Source: Desmodesmus armatus
Taxonomy: Eukaryota; Chlorophyta; Chlorophyceae; Sphaeropleales; Scenedesmaceae
Direction: 5' to 3'
DNA: 64,000 bases
Assembly (NCBI GenBank): GCA_007449985.2
Contig: VIIQ02000660.1
Coordinates: forward strand, 55,395-119,394
In this document: positions 47,174 to 58,819 of the stretch, piece by piece
Layout of the letters: every line of letters begins with the position of its first letter
Position numbering within the stretch: the stretch's first letter is position 1
The notes under the pieces: model-generated
Seen by the model: only the letters and a program-made list of their open reading frames with translations
The model's database searches: none
Told to the model about the DNA's origin: nothing
Made by a program: the position numbers and the translations under genes

Positions 47174-49984
47174 CTACTGCTTGCGCTGCTCCTGCTGGCG
47201 CCGCTGCTGCTCCTGCTCCTGCTGCTTTTGGACTTTCTCAACCACCACGGGCCCTAGCAGCATCAGTTGCGGTATGTGTGGCCACATCAGCACCGCACAT
47301 TTGGCGATCTGCACTACGTCCAACACTCCACTCACAAAGGCTGCAGCACATGTAACCAGGAACAGCTCCTTCTTCACAAGCACCTGTGGGGGTGACAGTG
47401 GAGTGCGGTATACAGTATGGGAAGTGAGTCATCAGGGAGGTGGTTAGTGACCGCAGTAAAATAACATAAACAGAAGTAGATAACAATAAATAAAAATGAA
47501 TCAAAATGAATAAATATAAAATAAAAATAAATAACACCAAAATAAAACAAAATAATAAATAAAATAAAAAATAAAATAAAAAATAAAATAAAGAGCGTAA
47601 ACTTGCTGCGCTCTGCTGATGGCCCTGCCAGTGGCCCCACCGATCAAAGGGCCTGGGGCAGGGTTGCTGGCTCCTCCAGGAACGGTGCCGCGTGGCTGTG
47701 CCTTGCACCTGCTGTAATGTACATAATACTTCTGATGGTACTACCTTGCATTTGGCGGGAGCGAGTTACTACTCTAGTCCGCGGGATGGAGAGTAGGATA
47801 CTGACAAGCCAGCGAGTTGCTGACCGGTTGTAAACATGCAGTTTGCCAAGCGCCAACAGCAGGAAGTGAGGATGTGAGTGAGCTTGCACAGGCAGCAAAG
47901 GAAGCAGGACAGGCGATCATGGCGGAACAGCAAGAGTGCCTTGGACCAGCAGTACAATGAAACAGCTGTGCGAAGACATACTGTTGACAGAACTCTTTGT
48001 TGGTGACTGTGTCTGCATGTCAACCCCCATTATACACGGGCAGTACGCACACACAACCTCTGCAAACTCACAAGCCATGATTGTGTGCATGCCCCCACCC
48101 TCACCTGCAGCCGTTTTGCCAGCTGGTCTTGCTCAGCAAGATCCACAGCCCGACCGGTAGGCAGCCGCAGTGCCGCCTGCTGCTGCTGTTGCTGCAGCAG
48201 CTTTTGCCGCGCTGCCACCAGCTGTGCAATGAGCTGCTTGAACAAGCTGTTGCCGCAGATGATTGCAGCCTGCTGATCGCTGCGCAGCTGCAGGCGGTCG
48301 ACCAGCCAGCAAGTGCGCTGCCAGGCCTGTAGAGCGACGAGGCACCCAGCACAGCACAGCACAGCACAGCACAGCAGTGCACAGGTCAGTCATGAGATGC
48401 TCTTTGGCTATGAGTAATCACCAGCGTGTGTGCCTGTCTCAATCCTCCTCGTTCCCCACCTCCACTAACCTATTCCAGTACAGAATTCTGTGGTTGTTAC
48501 CAAGCACAAGCCATGTGTGTACACGAGTTTAAGTCCAAGAGAGGTGTCACCAACCAGTTCATGTTCTGTATGTGTACATTTTAGACTATTATACTAAATA
48601 ACATATATTATTTAAATATTAGTTTATATTTATTACATTATTATAGAACCAAGAATGTGCTCACCTGGTCGCCTCCATCCTCCACCTCGAGCGTGCTGAG
48701 GTTGCACGCCCGAACCCTGTGCAGCAGATCATCCTTGTGCAGCATCATCAGACTGACAATCAACCGAGACTGCTCAAGGAAGACTGCACGCAGCGCACGC
48801 AGCGGATGATCGGCACCACTGCCTAGCTGCTGGTCCTGCTGCTGCTGCTGCTGCTGCTGCTGCCGGTGGTCCTGCTGGTCCTGCTGCTGCTGCTGCTGCA
48901 AATCCTGCGCCAGCTGCTGCTGTTGCTGCTGCAGCTTGTTGTGGCTGCTGCTAGCGGGACCCCCTTGCCCCCCTGCCACACCCTCCCTGGGGTCTGGCTG
49001 AAGGTCTGGCGCCGGCTGCTGCTGGCTATTCGGCTGCGCTGCTGTGGCTGCCGTCCACTCAAACGGTGGCACCTGCTGCTCTGCAAGAGCCAGATGCAAG
49101 CCCACGTTCCTTACGTATGATGCGTAGTACTCGGCAAACTGCTGTAGAGTCATGTCTGCTGCTCCTGGGTACGGCGACTGTGAGAACACGTACATCAGGA
49201 TCCCGAGGTAGTCCCCGGCATCTGCTAGGTACATGTGGGGTGCTGTGGGTGCCTGGGCTGGTTGTGGTGGTGGGGCCCATGGGGGTACAGCAGTCCCAGC
49301 ACCACCACCCTCAGTACAAGCACTGCCACCACCACTCCCAGCACTGACACCACTCCGATCACAGCTGTTGCCACCACCCAACCCAGCACCAGCAGCAGCT
49401 GCTGCTGCTGCTTCAGCATGGGGTGGTGACTTGCTGTTGCCTGTTGGCAAGGGTGGGTCCCGCTGCTTGACTGTGTTTGATGCTGTGTTTGATGCTGGCG
49501 CTGCTGCTGCATCTGCCGCTGCAGGTGGTGTCGGCTCTGATTCTGATGCCCCCACTAGGCACACAGCATCGTCTGAGCTGCTGGCGTGCTGCGGCTGCTG
49601 CTGCTGCAGCTGCTGCAAGAGCTGCACATGTTTGGGTTGTTGTTGTTGCCCCTGCTGAATGGTCAGCTGCAGCTGGCTGAGTTGGGCTGCCAAGCTGCTG
49701 TTGTCCGGGACACCAAGGTCCCGCAGCAGCGGCGTTTCGTCCAAGAGCCACTGGTCGACCCAGCCATCAACGCAACATTCCACCCAGCCCTGATGAACGT
49801 CCCCTGTCCTCAGACAGTGCAGCAGGTCACATATCCTAGCCAAAGTGTGCTGCTCCACACTCAGGCACTCCTGTTCTTCACTCAGCTGCTGCACCCGCTG
49901 CTGAAGAATCTCGACCTTTCGATTTAAGACCCTTATCTCTTGTGAAGCAGTGATTCGCTTTGCGTTGCGTTTTTTACGCACCAT
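47174..49984 (-). CDS. Array gene copy I: basic/leucine-zipper-like glutamine-rich protein, 583 aa, three exons
   Basis: Exons 49984-48665 (440 codons), 48326-48105 (74) and 47383-47174 (69 plus TAG), all phase 0 with GTGAGC and GTGAGG donors. The N-terminus is strongly basic (MVRKKRNAKR) and runs into a coiled coil with five leucines spaced exactly seven apart (VLNRKVEIL, QQL, ECL, HTL), resembling a bZIP. The spacing from the basic region does not fit the canonical N-x7-R bZIP signature, so DNA binding is only inferred. The middle is Gln/Ala/Pro-rich. Conserved-looking blocks are YLADAGDYLGILMYVFSQ, MTLQQFAEYYASYVRN and LRAVFLEQSRLIVSLMMLH. The last exon has a hydrophobic stretch and a Q/E/R tail. 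I recognise no named family; it may be a nuclear regulator. Confidence 0.7.
47455..47592. repeat. A/T-rich (AATAAA-like) tract in the copy I intron
   Basis: About 140 bases composed of ATAAA, ATAAAATAAA and similar words, in contrast to the GC-rich surroundings. It lies in the second intron of array gene I, at the position where copies II and III carry a LINE fragment. Confidence 0.85.
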
Positions 49985-52623
49985 TGAGCATCAAAGAAGA
50001 CAGTACACGACCGCGATCTACTATGCTGCGATCACGGAACTAAGGCAGCATTCTGTCCCTCAACAGGCTGAAAAGGCTTTGCTTTGCACCAGAGCTGGGG
50101 TCAGTTGATGTCACTCTGCTCTCGTAATACAACCGTCGTCGTACGGAACCATGGGTGTGTGCCTTGTCAGGATATGAGTAGTTTCTCAGTGATGTGATCA
50201 ACTTCAATCCGGCAGGAAACTGGTGATGCCAGGCGTAGGATAGGGTGTTGTTACTATACGGTAGTCTACTCACCACCAGACTGCTGCTGCAGGCAGTGAG
50301 ACCGTGAGTACTGTCCCTAGTGAGGGGTGGGAGGGCTGTCCCGGGCAAGTAGCGGGAGAACCACCTTATGAGCATACCATGCAGCTCACGACACTCGCAT
50401 AGTCAGCTCAGCATTCCCTGCTGTAGCACCTCCTCCAGGAGTGCACTGGGCCATTGCCTGGTAGTGTACTCGCAAGTCAGCTTCGTGCAAAAGATTGGTT
50501 GCAGTTGTGATCGTCTCTGTCTAGACACCCAAGGCAAAGCATTCAAAGACCAGTATGAAGTAGTGTCCTTCCAATGGCAGCAACATAAACGATCCGATCC
50601 GATGTACGATGTAAGGAGTTCATGCAACATGCGTAGTGTGCTGGGCCTTGTGCTGGAGTGCTCATCTTTTGACATCGACTGAGTCACATCCTCCGAGGAT
50701 GTCCCGCCGGAGTCCGGTTACACCCCTCTTGGAGGCAAGGTAGGAACTGGATGGTCAAGGACAGACTGCACAGACAGACTGCACAGACATGTGAATGGGC
50801 TGTTTGTGTTCTGTACAGCCAACAGTCATGTTTGCACTAAACAGTCACCTGCAAACAGGCAGTTGAACAGAGCCACAACAGGAACAGGCCCTAAGGATGA
50901 CAGCAGCCCCCTGGAGCTAAGGGAATTGAAGCTTGCCAGCGGCACCCTTTGACCATCCCTGACACTTTGACCAACCAGGCTGCCTGCACACCAGCAAATA
51001 GTAGACCAGCAAAGGAGTCGGCCACAGGGACGTGCCCTCCTCCCAGCTTGCCAACAACACGACCCACCCACAAGAGAAGCAGGCCCAAATGGCAAACGAG
51101 CAACTCTCTGGGCTGATCATGCCCTCTTCAGAGTGTCTGACATTCAGGTTGGGTTGGGTGACAATCAGGTTGGGTCTCAAGGGGCATAACACACAGCACA
51201 GCATGGCACAGCATGGCACGGCATGGCACAGCATGGCGGTGGTTGATTAGTCCAATCTGGCTGATGATTAGTCCAATCTGGCTGATGATTAGTCCAATCT
51301 GGCTGATGAGCAGCACCAACACCAACACAACTTTGTTCAGCAGCACCGACCACATACGTTGCTGCAGATCCCATGCAGGCATTTTTCTGTCCCAGCCTCC
51401 ACACACAAAAACACGTATGTCCATACACAGCGCAGCATGCATACCTCAGCTTCACAGCTCAGCAGTCCTAGAGCACCAGGGCAACCCGTTGACAACTTAC
51501 CCAGGCTAAAACAGCAGGCGCACACCCACTGCAACCCAAGTAGCTGTTAGTCAAGCATGCGCATTGAGAGAAACCCCTCATGTCAGCTCAGGCGGGTTGA
51601 CACACAAACAAAGCAGAGGGCATGAAGGGCAGTGCTGAGCAGCCTGCACTCAAGTTGACAACAGCAGCCAACAGCAGCTGCAGTACCTGCAGCTTCAGAC
51701 CGCACAGGCACGCAAAAGACCAAGACCTGGGCAGGCAATTCACACCCACTCACAAACCCATGGGTACTTCCTCCAACAAATCTTGTTGTATGCACAAATG
51801 CGACTACCAACAAAAGGCTAGATTGTGCAAGCAAACTGCTCCAGTGCCACCATACCCTCACTCACGCAATATGTACCTGACAAACACAATTTGAAACAAG
51901 CTGCCAGGTGTTGGCAGGGTTTGCCCAGCAAATTGCAGTCAAGGCCTCCATCACGCAAGCCTCCATTACACAAGCACACGCACACACGTGTGCGCGCACA
52001 CGCACTTACCCACACTTACACAAACAATGCACACAGCCAAGCATGGCGGCCAGCGCGCTGCAAAGCACGACCACCCATGCAACCGCACACAGCTTCAAGG
52101 GCCCTCTGAAACACTTGAACTGCAGCCAAGTGCCCAGAATGGCACCACCCCACTACAGTGCTTGCTGCCTGCACCAACGCAAGCCACCACGCAATAGGCG
52201 TGAACTAAGACGATGACCGACCCCATGCCTTGGTTCAGAAGGCACATGGTCACAACAAACACAGTCATGCCTGGCGCCAAAATCTGCAGGATTTGACGTC
52301 CCCTAACAGCTAGCCGCAAGTATACGTCAAGATCTGTCATGGAGCTTGACTGCCTGCAAATGACGAGGTGCAAGTCTCTAGCCGCCCTGCAGCGCCTGCA
52401 GAGCAAAATACCGCCCAGCAGTGAAAGTATCCACTTGTAAAAACCTCCCCTCCAAATGCAGCCGAAGCGGCAATTCAGCATAACACAGCAGCACCCAGCA
52501 CCTTCACCACACCCTGTCACAGAAACTGTAGAACCGCACACTCAATATTGTCAGGTGGTTCCAAGCCTCACAATCCAAACCCATGCAACCAACTCATCCC
52601 CTCTTACCCAGGCCCAGCGGCTG
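49985..52623. other. Array spacer (first copy)
   Basis: No gene is supported, although several open frames of 60-150 codons recur in each spacer copy simply because the DNA is duplicated. It contains a CAGCATGGCA-type run (~51193-51237) and three perfect 21-bp tandem units (51245-51307). The side next to 49984 should hold the promoter of gene copy I. Confidence 0.6.
51245..51307. repeat. Three tandem 21-bp units
   Basis: GATTAGTCCAATCTGGCTGAT is repeated three times without gaps. The same block recurs at 57443-57505 and, with base losses, at ~63603-63665. Confidence 0.95.
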
Positions 52624-55600
52624 CTACTGCTTGTGCTGCTCCTGCTGGCGCCGCTGCTGCTCCTGCTCCTGCTGCTGTTGGACCTTTTCAACCACCACAG
52701 GCCCCAGCATCATCATTTGAGTGATGCATGGCCAAGCAAGCACCACACACTTGCCCAGCTGCACCACGTCCAACACTCCACTCACAAAGGCTGAGGCGCA
52801 TGTCACCAGGAACAGCTCCTTCTTCACAAGCACCTGCGCAAAGTACAGTACAGGGGGTGCTGTACTGGGGACAGGGTCCCAACCTCGGCGCAAGCCAGCA
52901 AGCCTCGGGCTCATGAGGGTGCCCAGAGGGCCTTACTTGCGTACCCCAGAAGGGTTGTGGAGTGCGGTGCAGGACAGGGAGTGATAGTGTGACGAGGTTG
53001 CTAGCTCCTTTAGCGACAAAGACACGCGGGCTGCGTTGAACCTGGTGTACAGCTTGCCACTCCTACCACCGGGGATCCGGGCACGGTCAATAAGGTGCTT
53101 CAGCACAAACACATGATCACATATACGGCAGCCATCCCTGAAGCCTGCTTGACCGCGGGCCCGGCACCCATTGGACTCACTCCACTCAGACAAGCGCTTG
53201 TGCGACACAAGGCTAAACACCTTCCCCACTGCTGAGCCGACTGCAATACCACGGTAGTTGTCAAGTTGGGACGGATTTTTGAACACGGCGGACAGGTAGG
53301 TGGCACACCAATCGACAGGCACTTCGCTGGCGCGGAACGCCGCATTGAGCAGGGCACAAAGATCGTGCAAAGCGTCGCCAGGCTGAGTGTCATACACATG
53401 CTTGATGCGCATACGGCCCTCAACAGGGTCAAACACCATTTCCTCCCGGTACAACCCCCTAAGGTACTCCCCACGGACAAGGTCAGGCCCCACCATCCGC
53501 CCAAGGCCCAGCTTGCGCACAGCAGCCTCCACCTCTGCAATATCAATTGGGTCTGAGAGGCCCTCCCCTCCAACAGCTGGCCCTTCCCTTCTGCTTTCTA
53601 TACCCTGAACCAAGTCAGCTACAGACGCAGCTGCCTCTTGCAGACCACCACAATCCCGTGCCGCATACAAACCCTGCCAATGCGCTGTCAGAGCGTCCAT
53701 GTCATGGAATGCGGGAGAAGGGGGGCCCTTCTTATAAGCCGTCCAGAAACGGCGGGGGTTGTGCTTGATGTCCTGTAGGAACCCCTGTTGTGCAGCCTGA
53801 GCCATTTGCCGTTGCACACGGCGCTTCTTGCTGGTAAATGCACGGCGTGCTTCCCTAGCAGCATGAGAATCCTGCTGCCTGATGGCCGCCTGCAGGGCCG
53901 CATACTCATCCTTGCATTCACGGAACCAGCGCTTGGCAGTGCGGCCGCCAAACAGCCGCCGAGGGCCAGACCCACAACCAAAGACCTCCGCAGCAGCGTC
54001 AGTCAACACCCGGCTCCACTCCCGTGCAACCTCACCGACCGCCATTAACCCTCCCCGCAAAATACAATCAACCCCTGAAAACTCACAAGCCCCGATTGTG
54101 TGCATGCCCCCCGCCCCTCACCTGCAGCCGTTTTGCCAGCTGGTCTTGCTCAGCAAGATCCACAGCCCGACCGGTGGGCAGCCGCAGTGCGGCTTGCTGC
54201 TGCTGCTGTTGCAGCAGCTCCTGCCGCGCTGCCAGCAGCTGGCCAATGAGCTGCTTGAACAAGCTGTTACCGCAGATGATTGCGGCCTGCTGATCGCTGC
54301 GCAGCTGCAGGCGGTCCACCAGCCAGCAAGTACGCTGCCAGGCCTGTGAGGGACAGGACACCCAGCACAGCACGGCACAGCACAGCACAGCAGTGCACAG
54401 GTCAGTCATGAGATGCTCTTTGGCTATGAGTAGTCACCAGCATGTGTGCCTGTCTTGATCCTCGTCGTTTCCCACTTCCACTTACCTATCCCAGTACAGA
54501 TTCCTGTGGTTGTCACCAACCGCAAGCCATGTGTATACACGAGTTTGAGCCCAAGAGAGGTGTCACCAACCAGTTCATGTCCTGTATGTGTACATGTCAG
54601 ACGGTCTTGCAGCCCAAGTGCCTCTCAACACCAGGGTGCTCACTACACTCTGCAGTCAGCACACTTCAGCACAAATAGACTTCAGCACACTCACAACACA
54701 CAACAACTGCACACGGAGAGCAACATGTGCGCATGCACAGTATATGTATCCAGGAAATTAAATAATAAGGAAAATATATATATACAATTTCTCAAATAAA
54801 ATTATATTAATATTTTATTATAGAACCAAGAATGTGCTCACCTGGTTGCCTCCATCCTCCACCTCGAGCGTGCTGAGGTTGCATGCCCGAACCCTGTGCA
54901 GCAGATCATCCTTGTGCAGCATCATCAGACTGACAATCAACCGAGACTGCTCAAGGAAGACTGCACGCAGCGCACGCAGCGGATGATCGGCACCACTGCC
55001 TAGCTGCTGGTCCTGCTGCTGCTGCTGCTGCTGCTGCTGGTAGTCCTGCCGGTGGTCCTGCTGGTCCTGCTGCTGCTGCTGCTGCAAATCCTGCGCTAGC
55101 TGCTGCTGCTGTTGCTGCTGCAGCTTGTTGTGGCTGCTGCTAGCGGGACCCCCTTGCCCCCCTGCCACACCCTCCCTTGGGTCTAGCTGAAGGCCTGGCG
55201 CTGGCTGCTGCTGGCTATTCGGCTGCGCTGCTGTGGCTGCTGTGGCTGCCGTCCACTCAAACGGTGGCACCTGCTGCTCTGCAAGAGCCAAATGCAAGGC
55301 CACGTTCCTTACGTATGATGCGTAGTACTCGGCAAACTGCTGCAGAGTCATGTCTGCTGCTCCTGGGTACGGCGGCTGTGAGAACACATACATCAGGATC
55401 CCGAGGTAGTCCCCGGCACCTGCTAGGTACATGTGGGGTGCTGTGGGTGCCTGGGCTGATTGTGGTGGTGGGGCCCATGGGGGTACAGCAGTAGTCCCAG
55501 CACCACCACCCTCAGTACAAGCACTGCCACCACCACTCCCAGCACTGCCACCAGTCCGATCACAGTTGTTGCCACCACCCAACCCAGCACCAGCAGCAGC

Positions 55601-56182
55601 TGCTGCTGCTTCAGCAGGGGTTGGTGACTTGCTGATGCCTGTTGGCAAGGGTGGGTCCCGCTGCTTGACTGTGTTTGATGCTGTGTTTGATGCTGGCGCT
55701 GCTGCTGCATCTGCCGCTGCAGGTGGTGTCGGCTCTGATTCTGATGCCCCCACTAGGCACACAGCATCGTCTGAGCTGCTGGCGTGCTGCGGCTGCTGCT
55801 GCTGCAGCTGCTGCAAGAGCTGCACATGTTTGGGTTGTTGTTGTTGCCCCTGCTGAATGGTCAGCTGCAGCTGGCTGAGTTGGGCTGCCAAGCTGCTGTT
55901 GTCCGGGACACCAAGGTCCCGCAGCAGCGGCGTTTCGTCCAAGAGCCACTGGTCGACCCAGCCATCAACGCAACATTCCACCCAGCCCTGATGAACGTCC
56001 CCTGTCCTCAGACAGTGCAGCAGGTCACATATCCTAGCCAAAGTGTGCTGCTCCACACTCAGGCACTCCTGTTCTTCACTCAGCTGCTGCACCCGCTGCT
56101 GAAGAATCTCGACCTTTTGATTTAAGACCCTTATCTCTTGTGAAGCAGTGATTCGCTTTGCGTTGCGTTTTTTACGCACCAT
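52624..56182 (-). CDS. Array gene copy II, 590 aa, three exons
   Basis: Exons 56182-54842 (447 codons), 54343-54122 (74) and 52833-52624 (69 plus TAG), all in frame. The protein is nearly the same as copy I: the N-terminal half differs by a few residues (for example R to Q in the zipper), and the glutamine tract has an extra inserted stretch (DYQQQ). The second intron is longer than in copy I because of a truncated LINE. This is the best intact member of the array in the window. Confidence 0.72.
53000..54068 (-). pseudogene. Truncated LINE reverse transcriptase inside the intron of copy II
   Basis: The frame reads the linker between endonuclease and RT (RRFWTAYKKG), then RT blocks including NYRGIAVGSAVGKVFSLV, RGQAGFRDGCRICDHVFVLK and GKLYTRF, where similarity stops. 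The endonuclease, the YADD box and the C-terminus are all missing. Comparison with copy I places the insertion limits near 53.0 and 54.07 kb, with intron sequence shared on both sides. It is oriented with the host gene. Confidence 0.85.
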
Positions 56183-58819
56183 TGAGCATCAAAGAAGACA
56201 GTACACGACCGCGATCTACTATGCTGCGATCACGGAACTAAGGCAGCATTCTGTCCCTCAACAGGCTGAAAAGGCTTTGCTTTGCACCAGAGCTGGGGTC
56301 AGTTGATGTCACTCTGCTCTCGTAATACAACCGTCGTCGTACGGAACCATGGGTGTGTGCCTTGTCAGGATATGAGTAGTTTCTCAGTGATGTGATCAAC
56401 TTCAATCCGGCAGGAAACTGGTGATGCCAGGCGTAGGATAGGGTGTTGTTACTATACGGTAGTCTACTCACCACCAGACTGCTGCTGCAGGCAGTGAGAC
56501 CGTGAGTACTGTCCCTAGTGAGGGGTGGGAGGGCTGTCCCGGGCAAGTAGCGGGAGAACCACCTTATGAGCATACCATGCAGCTCACGACACTCGCATAG
56601 TCAGCTCAGCATTCCCTGCTGTAGCACCTCCTCCAGGAGTGCACTGGGCCATTGCCTGGTAGTGTACTCGCAAGTCAGCTTCGTGCAAAAGATTGGTTGC
56701 AGTTGTGATCGTCTCTGTCTAGACACCCAAGGCAAAGCATTCAAAGACCAGTATGAAGTAGTGTCCTTCCAATGGCAGCAACATAAACGATCCGATCCGA
56801 TGTACGATGTAAGGAGTTCATGCAACATGCGTAGTGTGCTGGGCCTTGTGCTGGAGTGCTCATCTTTTGACATCGACTGAGTCACATCCTCCGAGGATGT
56901 CCCGCCGGAGTCCGGTTACACCCCTCTTGGAGGCAAGGTAGGAACTGGATGGTCAAGGACAGACTGCACAGACAGACTGCACAGACATGTGAATGGGCTG
57001 TTTGTGTTCTGTACAGCCAACAGTCATGTTTGCACTAAACAGTCACCTGCAAACAGGCAGTTGAACAGAGCCACAACAGGAACAGGCCCTAAGGATGACA
57101 GCAGCCCCCTGGAGCTAAGGGAATTGAAGCTTGCCAGCGGCACCCTTTGACCATCCCTGACACTTTGACCAACCAGGCTGCCTGCACACCAGCAAATAGT
57201 AGACCAGCAAAGGAGTCGGCCACAGGGACGTGCCCTCCTCCCAGCTTGCCAACAACACGACCCACCCACAAGAGAAGCAGGCCCAAATGGCAAACGAGCA
57301 ACTCTCTGGGCTGATCATGCCCTCTTCAGAGTGTCTGACATTCAGGTTGGGTTGGGTGACAATCAGGTTGGGTCTCAAGGGGCATAACACACAGCACAGC
57401 ATGGCACAGCATGGCACGGCATGGCACAGCATGGCGGTGGTTGATTAGTCCAATCTGGCTGATGATTAGTCCAATCTGGCTGATGATTAGTCCAATCTGG
57501 CTGATGAGCAGCACCAACACCAACACAACTTTGTTCAGCAGCACCGACCACATACGTTGCTGCAGATCCCATGCAGGCATTTTTCTGTCCCAGCCTCCAC
57601 ACACAAAAACACGTATGTCCATACACAGCGCAGCATGCATACCTCAGCTTCACAGCTCAGCAGTCCTAGAGCACCAGGGCAACCCGTTGACAACTTACCC
57701 AGGCTAAAACAGCAGGCGCACACCCACTGCAACCCAAGTAGCTGTTAGTCAAGCATGCGCATTGAGAGAAACCCCTCATGTCAGCTCAGGCGGGTTGACA
57801 CACAAACAAAGCAGAGGGCATGAAGGGCAGTGCTGAGCAGCCTGCACTCAAGTTGACAACAGCAGCCAACAGCAGCTGCAGTACCTGCAGCTTCAGACCG
57901 CACAGGCACGCAAAAGACCAAGACCTGGGCAGGCAATTCACACCCACTCACAAACCCATGGGTACTTCCTCCAACAAATCTTGTTGTATGCACAAATGCG
58001 ACTACCAACAAAAGGCTAGATTGTGCAAGCAAACTGCTCCAGTGCCACCATACCCTCACTCACGCAATATGTACCTGACAAACACAATTTGAAACAAGCT
58101 GCCAGGTGTTGGCAGGGTTTGCCCAGCAAATTGCAGTCAAGGCCTCCATCACGCAAGCCTCCATTACACAAGCACACGCACACACGTGTGCGCGCACACG
58201 CACTTACCCACACTTACACAAACAATGCACACAGCCAAGCATGGCGGCCAGCGCGCTGCAAAGCACGACCACCCATGCAACCGCACACAGCTTCAAGGGC
58301 CCTCTGAAACACTTGAACTGCAGCCAAGTGCCCAGAATGGCACCACCCACTACAGTGCTTGCTGCCTGCACCAACGCAAGCCACCACGCAATAGGCGTGA
58401 ACTAAGACGATGACCGACCCCATGCCTTGGTTCAGAAGGCACATGGTCACAACAAACACAGTCATGCCTGGCGCCAAAATCTGCAGGATTTGACGTCCCC
58501 TAACAGCTAGCCGCAAGTATACGTCAAGATCTGTCATGGAGCTTGACTGCCTGCAAATGACGAGGTGCAAGTCTCTAGCCGCCCTGCAGCGCCTGCAGAG
58601 CAAAATACCGCCCAGCAGTGAAAGTATCCACTTGTAAAAACCTCCCCTCCAAATGCAGCCGAAGCGGCAATTCAGCATAACACAGCAGCACCCAGCACCT
58701 TCACCACACCCTGTCACAGAAACTGTAGAACCGCACACTCAATATTGTCAGGTGGTTCCAAGCCTCACAATCCAAACCCATGCAACCAACTCATCCCTCT
58801 TACCCAGGCCCAGCGGCTG

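Noticed and set aside
50040..50682. Open frames of ~100 codons in the array spacer, present in each copy
   Set aside because: Their conservation is explained by duplication of the DNA itself; composition is not protein-like and no splice structure supports them.
51245..51307. Three 21-bp repeats as a possible CRISPR-like array
   Set aside because: Units abut with no spacers, the genome is eukaryotic, and no cas gene exists. It is a simple tandem repeat.
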